A stretch of DNA of 64,000 nt from assembly GCF_001634365.1 (NCBI RefSeq), contig NZ_CP014578.1:3100001-3164000 (forward strand), written 5' to 3'. A model generated the notes under the pieces. That model ran no database searches. It was not told where the DNA came from and worked only from the letters and a program-made list of their open reading frames with translations. This document shows, piece after piece, positions 54,702 through 64,000 of the stretch (positions are counted from its first letter, which is position 1; the number at the start of each line of letters is the position of its first letter). A program made the position numbers and the translations under genes. The stretch comes from Paraburkholderia phytofirmans OLGA172 (lineage in GTDB: Bacteria; Pseudomonadota; Gammaproteobacteria; Burkholderiales; Burkholderiaceae).

Positions 54702-55484
54702 TTATTGGGAAACGTCTTTACCGAAGTACTTCTGCGAGATCTTCAAATACGTGCCGTCTTTCCTGATGTCGGCGAGGGCCTTGTTGATCGCCGCCTGCAA
54801 CTCGGGGTTGCCCTTGCGGATCAGCACCGCGGACTTGTCGCTGCTGTCCGCCGCCGTATCGAGCGCGGCGATCTTTACCTTCGCATCCGGCTTGTGCTTC
54901 TTGAAGTCGAGGAACGACAGCGAATCGTTGACGGTCGCGTCGACGCGGCCCGAGGTCAACAGGTCGACCGATTCGTTGAAGCCCTGCACGGGAATCACCT
55001 CCGCGCCATGCGCAGCCGCGATCTTGCCGAAGTTGCTGGTCAGCGTATTCGCCGACTTCTTGCCCTTCAGGTCGTCGAACGTCCTGATCGTGGTGTTGTC
55101 CGAACGCACAATCAGCGCCGCATGCGACGTGATGTACGGGTCCGAGAAATCGTATTTCGCTTTGCGCGCGTCGGTAACAGCGACTTCATTGATCACCGCG
55201 TCGTAGCGGTTCACATCGAGACCAGCAATCAAACCGTCCCATTTACCTTCGACGAATTGCGGCTTGACGCCCAGGCGTTGCGCGATCGCCGTGCCGAGCT
55301 CGACGTCGAAGCCGGTCAGCTTGCCGGATTCATCGTGGTACGTGAACGGTGCGTAGGTGCCTTCGGTGCCGATCTTGAGCACGCCTGCGGACTTGATCTG
55401 CGCGAGCTCGTCAGCAGCGAAGGCCGGGCTCAGGGTCACCGCTTGCAGCAGCGCGATCAGCAGAATGGAACGAATCGACTTCAT
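54702..55484 (-). CDS. Polar amino acid (cystine-type) ABC binding protein
   Basis: 260-residue periplasmic binding protein resembling cystine-binding FliY/TcyJ. A signal peptide ends at AFA (residues 21-23). The mature start LAQIKSAGVLKIGTEGTYAPF and SGKLTGFDVELG, KWDGLIAGLDVNRYDAVINEV segments are typical of SBP family 3. First gene of the operon with the permease and ATPase. Cystine is the likeliest ligand by resemblance; other polar amino acids cannot be excluded. Confidence 0.88.
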   Translation of the reverse strand: MKSIRSILLIALLQAVTLSPAFAADELAQIKSAGVLKIGTEGTYAPFTYHDESGKLTGFDVELGTAIAQRLGVKPQFVEGKWDGLIAGLDVNRYDAVINEVAVTDARKAKYDFSDPYITSHAALIVRSDNTTIRTFDDLKGKKSANTLTSNFGKIAAAHGAEVIPVQGFNESVDLLTSGRVDATVNDSLSFLDFKKHKPDAKVKIAALDTAADSSDKSAVLIRKGNPELQAAINKALADIRKDGTYLKISQKYFGKDVSQ

Positions 55485-55860
55485 CAGGTGGCTCCGTAAT
55501 GTTTGCTACGTCAGTTTGCAACGTCGGTGGCTGGATCTTGTATTCCATGGTGTCCGCCGGCCCGGATGGACCAGGCGAAGTGGGCGGACTGTAGCAAAAG
55601 GCCTGCGTTTTTACAAAGGATCAGGTTTCCGATCCATATGCGCCTGCGTGCTAAGCGGACAGCAAGAATATCTGGTGCAACGTCGGATTTAACTTTACAG
55701 CAGATAGGAGAAGGTAGCATGCATGGCAACACGGAACGCTTGTCCGACGCCATCGGGGAAAACGCGGGAGGGAGTGGAACGATGCGCGGCGATGATGAGC
55801 AAGCCCAATGAAAGCAACTGCCCAATTCACCGCCGCGTGAACAACGAAGGTGTCGTGCAA
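55485..55860. other. Intergenic region upstream of cystine-type operon
   Basis: About 375 bp. A 30-codon plus-strand frame from 55719 has a good AGGAG site but ends in charged, non-conserved-looking sequence, and an overlapping one runs into the next gene. I do not call either. The A+T-rich stretch 55600-55710 may hold promoters. Confidence 0.4.
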
Positions 55861-56349
55861 CTAGTGCGGCTCGTTCTCGATGTACATGACCGGTAAATCG
55901 AACCGCGCGGTGGGAAAGGCTTCCGCGAGTCGTTGCTGAAGCGCCGGCAGATCGGAGAACCGTTTCACCCGCACCACGGTGATGCCTCTGCCCGCATACA
56001 ATCTTACGGCGGCATCGGCCGCCAGTTCCGCGATCTTCTTCTGCACCGCCGATGCGTTGGGCTCGATCACGACCATTTCATTGGCACTGACGCCGATGAG
56101 GTTGTCCGTTGTGCGCGCAACCAGTGTCGATTGGCTGGCGTCGGTCGAAAGCGGGTGTTGGCCGCCTTGAGGCAAAGGCCGGACCGAAACCGCCCCGATC
56201 CGCACAGGCGCCTCATATTGCATTTGCTGGACGACATTCGCCGGCGCTATCCGGCCGGGCGTCAAATCGGTAGCGTCCTGAGCGTGAGCCGTGAGCGCAT
56301 GCCCGATAAACACGAAACCTGCTAATACAACAGTGTGTTGTGTCTTCAT
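55861..56349 (-). CDS. Small secreted protein, likely partner of the S8 protease
   Basis: 162 residues with a signal peptide (residues ~1-23, ending LTAHA). The C-terminal part (VRLYAGRGITVVRVKRFSDLPALQQRLAEAFP) reads as a small alpha/beta domain, and the last residues are MYIENEPH. I recognise no family. It starts 26 bp after the kexin-like protease stop, so the two form an operon. A secreted small partner directly downstream of a kexin-like protease recalls ASP of Aeromonas sobria and its dedicated chaperone ORF2, but I see no direct sequence match; chaperone or inhibitor is inference. Confidence 0.7.
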   Translation of the reverse strand: MKTQHTVVLAGFVFIGHALTAHAQDATDLTPGRIAPANVVQQMQYEAPVRIGAVSVRPLPQGGQHPLSTDASQSTLVARTTDNLIGVSANEMVVIEPNASAVQKKIAELAADAAVRLYAGRGITVVRVKRFSDLPALQQRLAEAFPTARFDLPVMYIENEPH

Positions 56350-56375
56350 CTCAGCTTCTCGATCACAAAAGTAGG

Positions 56376-58184
56376 TCAGCGGCCATACACGCGCAATTGC
56401 GCACTGGCAAGTCGCGTCGGGAGCATGCCTTTCCGGGAGTTCGTATCAATCAATCGAACCTTCCAGACACCCTTTGCCGACTCTTCATTGAAGGCGTTGG
56501 AGGCCAACGTCAACGCGCTGACATCACGACTTTCATTCCAGAATGCGTTATAGGCGTTCGACAACACACTACGGGTACCCGCCGGCGATATCAGTTCCAC
56601 CGCCAGATCCCGCATGCTGGCGTCCCTGAGCGAAAGCGTGAGTTGCACGGCCTCGATCCTGCCGATGTTGTTGCTGCTGTAGACCAGCGACGTGTCGACG
56701 CCGCTCGCGGAGCCGACTGGCACCACCACGCCCGGCTCGTCTTGTGCCGCCGCGTAGCGCAGTGCGTCACCCGTGCTGGTCATGCGTCCGGTCAGATGGT
56801 TCGTATAGGTTTTCGCCAATGCCACCGCGCGTGCCGAGTCCACGAGACCGAATCCGTAGAAATTGTCGAACCACAGTCCCGCAGCATTGCGCGTCCACGC
56901 GGGCTGCGGCGCATATTTTTCTCCCGATGGCAAAGTAACCTCTCCCGGCTTGCGATCCGCGTCAACGATCCTGGCCGTTTTCATCAAGATGTACCTGATA
57001 TCACGCCATGTGAGGTTCGCATTGGCCTCGAGCATCAGGGCCACCACCGCGCTCACCATCGGGGCCGCGGAGGACGTGCCATTGAATAGCGAGGTGTAGT
57101 TGCACGTTGGATTGAACGCTTTGCCAGTCGCGGAATCCGGTTTGTCGAAGTCGTTGGCGGGCCTGTTATTCACGGCACGTTTGGCGTAGCCGCGAACACA
57201 TCCCATCAGGTCGGATGTCACGATCGTGGGACCGCTCACCCCGCCATATTCGCCGCCGAACGCGGACACGAGCAAATTCGATCCGGCACTCGAGTAGCTC
57301 GAACGAACGCCACGGGCGTTGATTGCGCCGACAATGACTGCTTGCGGCACTGTTCCAAGCGGATCGGAATTGGCATTCGAGCACGTCACACCAGCCGCAA
57401 CCGCATGGGCGCAATAGCTCGCGCTGCCAGCAACGCTGGCATAGGAATTGCCCGCCGATTTGACAAAAACAGCGCCCTTACCCTTGCGCAATTGTTCCAG
57501 TCCCTCGGCTGCAAGAGACTCGACTGATTGGCCCGGTACCAGCTCGAGCGGATAGATCGTCACACGCCCGAACGACCCGTTGAGCACATCCGCTCGACTC
57601 GAAAACGGCGCTCCGCCGAACGCGTCGAATGTGTCCCTCGCCCACGAATTGCGCGAGCCTGTGTATCCGATGAAGCGGGCGCCCCCCAGACGCACACCGG
57701 GCGCCACCCCTCGACCGCCCACCTGATTGTCGGCGATCGCACCGATGATGCCGGCGACCGACGTGCCATGTCCATTCTCCTGGACGGGCGTCGGATCGTG
57801 TGCATCCGGCGCGGCGGGATCGAAATTGTAGAGCATGTCCGGAGCGACATTGGCTGCAAGATCCTCGTGGGCGATCTCAAGACCGTCATCCAGCACGAGC
57901 ACCTTTACGTCCTTGCCGGTCCATCCTGCGCCAAACGCTGTGTCGACGTTCAGATCCATGCCGGGCAAACCTGCGCCCATGGAAAATGCGCTTTGACCGG
58001 TGTTCTTCAAATGCCACTGATACTCCGCCAGTGGATCGCCAATTGGCCGCGCCTGCGCTAAATTCTGCGCGGAGTGCGCGACCGGGGCCGCACCCGACGG
58101 CGCATCCTCGACTGATCCATTACAGGCCGCCATAAAGCCACTCGCCAGCGCGACACCGACCGTACCCGCTCTAATACTCTTCAT
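56376..58184 (-). CDS. Kexin-like S8 serine protease lipoprotein with P-domain
   Basis: 602-residue lipoprotein protease. The signal sequence ends MAAC (C21). The subtilisin domain (~85-465) has a complete triad: D99/D100 in VLDDGLEIAHEDL (the DDG form of kexins), H139 in NGHGTSVAG, S371 in FNGTSSAAPM, and oxyanion N246 in SAGNS. The C-terminal P-domain is at ~480-602 (DLAVELISPAGTRSVL, GVWKVRLIDTNSRKG). No classic I9 propeptide lies between signal and catalytic domain, which suits an external chaperone. The ATG at 58184 has GGAG six nt upstream; the reading frame further upstream is not supported. Confidence 0.9.
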   Translation of the reverse strand: MKSIRAGTVGVALASGFMAACNGSVEDAPSGAAPVAHSAQNLAQARPIGDPLAEYQWHLKNTGQSAFSMGAGLPGMDLNVDTAFGAGWTGKDVKVLVLDDGLEIAHEDLAANVAPDMLYNFDPAAPDAHDPTPVQENGHGTSVAGIIGAIADNQVGGRGVAPGVRLGGARFIGYTGSRNSWARDTFDAFGGAPFSSRADVLNGSFGRVTIYPLELVPGQSVESLAAEGLEQLRKGKGAVFVKSAGNSYASVAGSASYCAHAVAAGVTCSNANSDPLGTVPQAVIVGAINARGVRSSYSSAGSNLLVSAFGGEYGGVSGPTIVTSDLMGCVRGYAKRAVNNRPANDFDKPDSATGKAFNPTCNYTSLFNGTSSAAPMVSAVVALMLEANANLTWRDIRYILMKTARIVDADRKPGEVTLPSGEKYAPQPAWTRNAAGLWFDNFYGFGLVDSARAVALAKTYTNHLTGRMTSTGDALRYAAAQDEPGVVVPVGSASGVDTSLVYSSNNIGRIEAVQLTLSLRDASMRDLAVELISPAGTRSVLSNAYNAFWNESRDVSALTLASNAFNEESAKGVWKVRLIDTNSRKGMLPTRLASAQLRVYGR

Positions 58185-58613
58185 ATTCGTCTCCACCGCA
58201 AGGCATGCAATCGACACGCATGGCCGGCACGCCGGCGGCCATGACAAGTACCCAATCGGGCCGCATAGCATGACAACCCATTGATCAACATAATTCTTTG
58301 GATACCTGAGTTAAATGATATGGCACGAGGCAATGCCCGCCCGTGGGTGGTTTTGTCTCAGCCTACCGGTTTCTGCAGGATGACTGGATATATGCGCGCC
58401 CTTAGAACGGCGGACTACGAAGTCGCTCCTGCGACGCGCAACACAGACGCTGTCAGCGGGCAAACGCGCGAGTCGCTATTCGAACGGGATGAAGCGCCGC
58501 GTCATACAGCCGGCGCTACTTGGAAGCGAGACAGCACGAACCGGCGCAGTGCGCCAGCTCGTGCAGGATGAAGTTGAATCGATAAAGACTTGCCAGGCTG
58601 TTCCGAATGCTGC
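58185..58613. other. Intergenic region between hydA and the protease gene
   Basis: About 430 bp without a gene I can support; short plus-strand frames lack ribosome sites. The A+T-rich segment near 58285-58325 is a candidate promoter region for the protease gene on the minus strand. Confidence 0.4.
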
Positions 58614-60077
<1,464 letters not shown>

Positions 60078-60172
60078 TTATGAACTGCTGGTTTCGGTGC
60101 TACGTACTTCGTTCTGCTGGTGCACAGTTCGTGCACTCGTTCATTCACTCGCTCACGCATACTCAGACACAC

Positions 60173-61684
60173 TCAGGCACTCGCCACGCGCGCGCTCGGT
60201 CCTTTGCTCAGCTTCATCCACGCGCTGTATACGATCGACGCCAACGCCAGTCCGACAAACCAGGCATAGGTATAGAGCGTGTTGAAAATCGCCGGCACAT
60301 TCGGGAACGATGCCGGAAACGCGGTGTGCAAAAAGCCCGGCAGATTCGGCAGCACGCCGATCACGAGCGCCACCACCGCGCCGATATTCCAGCCGCCGGT
60401 GTAGCTGTACTCGCCATGCTCGTCGAACAGTTCACGCGGATCCAGCCGTGTGCCGCGAATCAGGAAGTAGTCGACCATCAGAATGCCCGCCACCGGACCG
60501 AGCAAAGCCGAGTAACCGACCAGCCACGTGAAAATATAGCCCTGCGTGGTGGCGAGAATCTTCCACGGCATCATCACAATGGCGATGGTCGCGGTAATCA
60601 TGCCGCCGACACGATACGAAATACCTTTCGGCCACAGGCTCGAAAAGTCATACGCTGGGCCGACGAGATTCGCCGCCAGATTGCAGCACATCGTATCCAG
60701 CGTCAGGATGATCAACGCAAGGCCGACGCCGATGCCGGTCATGCGGCTCGTCAGATCGATCGGGTCCCAGATCGCCTTGCCATAGATCACCACGGTCGCC
60801 GACGTCACCACCACGGAAATCACCGAGAGCAGCGCCATCGGTATCGGCAGACCCACCGACTGGCCAATGATCTGATCACGCTGTGTTTTGGCAAAGCGTG
60901 TGAAGTCGGGGATATTCAGCGCCAGCGTCGCCCAGAAACCCACCATCGCCGTGAGGCCGGGCCAGAAGGTCGCCCAGAACAGGCCTTCCTTCTTTCCACC
61001 CGCCACGAACTGCGACGGTGCGGACAGCATCGAGCCGAGGCCGCCCGCCTTCGAGGTGGCCCACCACACCAGCGCGATACACATCACGATCTTGATCGGC
61101 GCGGACCAGCTTTCGAGCCAGCGAATCGAATCGGTGCCGTGCACGATGAAGTAGATCTGCAATGCCCAGAACACGAGGAAACACGCGAGCTGCGCAAGCG
61201 AGATGTCGAGGAACGGCAAGGCCGCACCGTGCAGCGCGTTGCCGGTCAGAATGTTCAGCAGCGTGTAGATCGCGCTGCCGCCAAGCCATGTCTGAATGCC
61301 GTACCAGCCACACGCGACGATCGCCCGCAGCATCGCCGGCAGTTTCGCGCCTTGTGTGCCGAAGGAGGAGCGCACCAGCACTGCATACGGAATGCCGTGC
61401 TTCGCGCCCGCATGCCCGATCAGCAGCATCGGCACCAGCACGATCAGATTGCCGAGCAGCACGGTCGCCACTGCCTGCCACGGCGACATGCCCTCCTCCG
61501 TCAAGCCGGCCGCGAGCATGTACGACGCGATGTTCATCACCATGCCGACCCAGAGCGCGGCAAAGTGATACCACCGCCACGTGCGCTGTGCGACGCCGGT
61601 CGGCGCAAGGTCATCGTTATAAAGACTGCTGCCCTGCGCGCCGGCCGCAAACTGCGGATCGACGGATTGCACTGTCTGCTTCAT
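60173..61684 (-). CDS. NCS1 family pyrimidine/hydantoin transporter
   Basis: 503-residue nucleobase:cation symporter-1 with twelve helices. Signature segments are SSLYNDDLAPTGVAQRTWRWYHFAALWVGM (positions ~19-48), ERTSSGWYG-like ACGWYGIQTWLGG, and DFTRFAKTQRD. It imports uracil, thymine or dihydropyrimidines, as the neighbouring catabolic genes suggest. GGAG lies 8 nt before the ATG. It is between preA and hydA in the operon; the 107-bp gap before hydA has a CACTC-rich low-complexity stretch. Confidence 0.92.
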   Translation of the reverse strand: MKQTVQSVDPQFAAGAQGSSLYNDDLAPTGVAQRTWRWYHFAALWVGMVMNIASYMLAAGLTEEGMSPWQAVATVLLGNLIVLVPMLLIGHAGAKHGIPYAVLVRSSFGTQGAKLPAMLRAIVACGWYGIQTWLGGSAIYTLLNILTGNALHGAALPFLDISLAQLACFLVFWALQIYFIVHGTDSIRWLESWSAPIKIVMCIALVWWATSKAGGLGSMLSAPSQFVAGGKKEGLFWATFWPGLTAMVGFWATLALNIPDFTRFAKTQRDQIIGQSVGLPIPMALLSVISVVVTSATVVIYGKAIWDPIDLTSRMTGIGVGLALIILTLDTMCCNLAANLVGPAYDFSSLWPKGISYRVGGMITATIAIVMMPWKILATTQGYIFTWLVGYSALLGPVAGILMVDYFLIRGTRLDPRELFDEHGEYSYTGGWNIGAVVALVIGVLPNLPGFLHTAFPASFPNVPAIFNTLYTYAWFVGLALASIVYSAWMKLSKGPSARVASA

Positions 61685-61807
61685 CGAAAGATCTCCACTG
61701 ATCGTTGAGGCCTGCGCGGCTTCTGGCGGCGCGTCAGGCCTTGGGGAAAACTACAGGTTCAGTACAAGCGCTTCGCTTTGTTTCGTTTCCTACAGGTAGC
61801 TCATGTT

Positions 61808-63142
61808 TCAGGCTGCTTTTGCTGCATGGGCATGGGCGTGCTCTGCGGTTTCAGCCGCGTCCGACGTGTCGCTTTCACCGGCATTCACCCGTGCGGGGTT
61901 GTTCGGATGCGTGGTCCAGTTCGCGTACTCGCCGCTGTCCACACGCTCCATCGTGATGCACTGCTCGACCGGGCACACATGCATGCACAGATTACAGCCG
62001 ACACACTCGGAGTCCATCACTTCAAAATGCCGGACGCCATCTTTTTCTTTCATGATCGCCTGGTGCGCCGTGTCTTCACAGGCGATATGGCAGAGGCCGC
62101 ACTGGATGCATTTGTCCTGATCGATGCGCGCCTTGATGTCGTATTTGAGGTTCAGGTACTTCCAGTCGGTGACGTTCGGCACGGCGCGGCCGCGAATGTC
62201 GTCGAGCGTCGCATAGCCTTTTTCGTCCATCCAGTTCGAAAGACCGTCCGCGAGATCGGAGACGATGCGGAATCCATAGTGCATCGCCGCCGTGCAGACC
62301 TGCACGCTGCCCGCGCCGAGCACCATGAATTCGGCCGCATCGCGCCATGTCGAAATGCCGCCGATACCGGAGATCGGCAGATTCGGCGTTTCCACGTCGC
62401 GGGCGATTTCGGCCACCATGTTCAATGCGATCGGCTTGACCGCCGGTCCGCAATAGCCGCCGTGCGTGCCTTTGCCGTCGACCATCGGCAACGGCGACAT
62501 CGCGTCGAGATCGACCGCGACGATCGAGTTGATCGTGTTGATCAGCGACACGCCGTCCGCGCCGCCTTTATAGGCCGCGCGCGAACCGAGGCGGATGTCG
62601 CTGACATTCGGCGTGAGTTTGACGAGGCACGGCAGCTTCGAGCCCTCCTTGACCCAGCGCGTGACCATCTCGACGTACTCGGGCACCTGCCCCACCGCCG
62701 CACCCATGCCGCGCTCGCTCATGCCGTGCGGGCAGCCGAAATTCAGTTCGACCGCATCGGCGCCGGTGTCTTCGACGAGCGGCAAAATCCACTTCCAGTC
62801 GCGCTCGTTGCACGGCACCATGAGCGAGACGATCATCGCGCGGTCTGGCCAGTCGCGTTTGACCTGGGCGATTTCTTTCAGGTTGACGTCCAGCGGACGG
62901 TCGGTGATCAGTTCGATGTTGTTCAGGCCCGCGATGCGCTGGCCGTTCCATTGCACTGCGCCATAGCGCGAACTGACGTTCACTACATGTGGGTCGAGGC
63001 CCAGCGTCTTCCACACGACCCCGCCCCAGCCCGCTTCGAACGCGCGGTTCACGTTATAGGCTTTGTCGGTCGGCGGCGCGGAGGCGAGCCAGAAAGGATT
63101 CGGCGACGTAATGCCGGCAATCGTACAGCGCAAATCGGCCAT
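61808..63142 (-). CDS. preA: NAD-dependent dihydropyrimidine dehydrogenase subunit PreA
   Basis: 444-residue catalytic subunit reducing uracil or thymine to the dihydro form. An FMN-binding TIM barrel (residues 1-320; LNFGCPHGMSERGMGAAVGQ, SGIGGISTWRDAAEFMVLGA) is followed by two [4Fe-4S] ferredoxin motifs (CIQCGLCHIACED and CVGCNLCMHVCPVEQC). AAGGAG precedes the ATG at 63142. It works with PreT, encoded 66 bp upstream. The Ala/His-rich C-terminal tail (AEHAHAHAAKAA) is extra. Confidence 0.96.
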   Translation of the reverse strand: MADLRCTIAGITSPNPFWLASAPPTDKAYNVNRAFEAGWGGVVWKTLGLDPHVVNVSSRYGAVQWNGQRIAGLNNIELITDRPLDVNLKEIAQVKRDWPDRAMIVSLMVPCNERDWKWILPLVEDTGADAVELNFGCPHGMSERGMGAAVGQVPEYVEMVTRWVKEGSKLPCLVKLTPNVSDIRLGSRAAYKGGADGVSLINTINSIVAVDLDAMSPLPMVDGKGTHGGYCGPAVKPIALNMVAEIARDVETPNLPISGIGGISTWRDAAEFMVLGAGSVQVCTAAMHYGFRIVSDLADGLSNWMDEKGYATLDDIRGRAVPNVTDWKYLNLKYDIKARIDQDKCIQCGLCHIACEDTAHQAIMKEKDGVRHFEVMDSECVGCNLCMHVCPVEQCITMERVDSGEYANWTTHPNNPARVNAGESDTSDAAETAEHAHAHAAKAA

Positions 63143-63208
63143 GTTCGGCTCCTTGGGGACTGCTGTTTTTTGTCTGATGGGATGCGTGGCTTAAGTGACT
63201 TGAGTGGC

Positions 63209-64000
63209 TCAGGCGGCTTTGACGGCTGTGCGGGCAAACTGGGCGTCAATCGCCGCGGCGGCGATCTTGCCGTCCTGCACCGCCTGTACCGTCAGATCGA
63301 TCCCACCCGTCGCCGCGCAATCGCCACCCGCCCATACGCCTGGCAGCGAGGTTTGTCCGTTTGCATCGACCGCGATACGGCTGCCGTCCAGCGTCAACAG
63401 TTCGCGCTCGATACCGACCGGCACCAGCGTCTGGCCGATTGCCTTGAGCACCATGTCGGCCCCGACCACGAAGCGCTCCTGATCGCCATCGCTTGACTTG
63501 CGTTCGAATTCGACACCTGTCACCACGCCGCCTGCTCCGATCAAACGCACCGGCATTGCGTACGTGACAAGTGTGACGCCGTTGGTCTGCGCGAAATCGC
63601 GCTCGGCCCACGTCGCGCTCATCGACTCGACGCCGCGGCGATACACCATCGTCACCGAGGTCGCGCCGAGCTTGTGGCTTTGCACGGCGGCATCCACTGC
63701 CGTATTGCCGCCGCCGATCACGACGACCCGGCGGCCCACCGGCACCGTGCCGAAGTCAGCCGCGGTGCGCACCTGTTCGATGAAATCCACTGCGTTCGTC
63801 ACGCCACTCAGGTCCTCGCCCTCCATCGCCAATGCGCGCACGCCCGTGAGACCGATCGCGAGGAAGACCGCATCGTATTGCTTGCGCAGCGCATCGAGAT
63901 CCACGTCACGTCCCAGCGCTACGCCGTGCCTGATCTCGATGCCGCCGATCGAGCACAGCCACGCCACTTCTCGCTGCGCAAAATCGTCAACGGTTTTATA
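63209..64000 (-). CDS. preT: Dihydropyrimidine dehydrogenase subunit PreT (5' end outside window)
   Basis: The C-terminal 263 residues of the NAD(H)/FAD subunit PreT, which passes electrons to PreA. The frame is open to the window edge, with sequence reading DFAQREVAWLCSIGGIE in from the edge, so the GTG at 63967 is not the real start. Visible are the second nucleotide-binding motif VVVIGGGNTAVDAA and the FAD contact WAGGDCAATGGIDLTVQAVQDGK (positions ~217-239). The N-terminal Fe-S part lies past 64000. First known gene of the pyrimidine operon. Confidence 0.95.
   Translation of the reverse strand, partial: YKTVDDFAQREVAWLCSIGGIEIRHGVALGRDVDLDALRKQYDAVFLAIGLTGVRALAMEGEDLSGVTNAVDFIEQVRTAADFGTVPVGRRVVVIGGGNTAVDAAVQSHKLGATSVTMVYRRGVESMSATWAERDFAQTNGVTLVTYAMPVRLIGAGGVVTGVEFERKSSDGDQERFVVGADMVLKAIGQTLVPVGIERELLTLDGSRIAVDANGQTSLPGVWAGGDCAATGGIDLTVQAVQDGKIAAAAIDAQFARTAVKAA

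Noticed and set aside
55719..55811. 30-codon plus-strand frame with AGGAG
   Set aside because: Good ribosome site but no conserved-looking sequence; an overlapping frame in another register is equally open.
60080..63496. Two plus-strand frames of over 500 codons (60080-61708, 61778-63496)
   Set aside because: Antisense shadows of the NCS1 transporter, preA and preT; rich in His, Arg and Asp without any domain.

Overview
The window is a high-GC (roughly 62-65%) bacterial chromosome segment. Gene content and protein sequences point to a betaproteobacterium of the Burkholderiaceae, most likely Paraburkholderia: a long HrpA, DUF2844/DUF3443 pair, MXKDX-repeat protein, long-form LeuA, TPP-riboswitch thiC, NGT-like glycosyltransferase. 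This is inferred from sequence recognition, not from a database search. I see no insertion sequence, prophage, CRISPR array or integron. Most of it is core or ordinary accessory chromosome.

Layout. 1-8.5 kb: hrpA (minus, cut by the window start) is divergent from argA across a symmetric -10 element, then yggX behind a palindromic 5'-UTR repeat, then a ProP-type transporter. 8.5-20.1 kb: mostly minus-strand housekeeping and accessory enzymes (phosphodiesterase, DUF488, cupin, flavin disulfide oxidoreductase, deaminase plus BMP-type binding protein, MocR regulator, YdeP-like molybdoenzyme, YgjP metallopeptidase). 20.5 kb: tRNA-Leu(TAA). 20.8-26.8 kb: a LacI regulator, a translationally coupled ABC importer and a GpdQ-like phosphodiesterase, which together look like a phosphodiester uptake and hydrolysis locus. 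26.8-34.7 kb: MFS and EamA exporters, a ferritin-like protein, and a minus-strand set of DUF1223, cytochrome b, sulfite-oxidase-fold molybdoenzyme and MXKDX protein. 34.8-37.1 kb: TPP riboswitch, a nested palindrome array and thiC. 37.4-42 kb: two small lipoproteins, L-lactate permease and an EamA transporter. 41.8-42.2 kb: a probable sigma-54/IHF-dependent small RNA locus. 42.5-49 kb: bamC, DUF2844 plus pepsin-like DUF3443, an HMW1C-type N-glycosyltransferase and an Ala-rich lipoprotein. 49-53 kb: CadD-type transporter, lipoprotein methyltransferase, and leuA behind a leucine-rich leader peptide. 53.2-55.5 kb: cystine-type ABC importer. 55.9-58.2 kb: a kexin-like lipoprotein protease with a small secreted partner. 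58.6-64 kb: the reductive pyrimidine degradation operon preT-preA-NCS1 transporter-hydA, cut at the window end.

The most promising less-described items are: (1) the small-RNA locus at 41.83-42.19 kb, with sigma-54 promoter, IHF site, enhancer-like palindrome, three stem-loops and a terminator; (2) a palindromic 5'-UTR element found singly before yggX and thiC and as a nested three-layer array upstream of thiC; (3) the leucine leader peptide before leuA, rich in the rare CTA codon; (4) the DUF3443 protein, which carries both pepsin-type catalytic motifs; (5) the kexin-like protease and partner pair. All start choices rest on Shine-Dalgarno spacing and family length read by eye.
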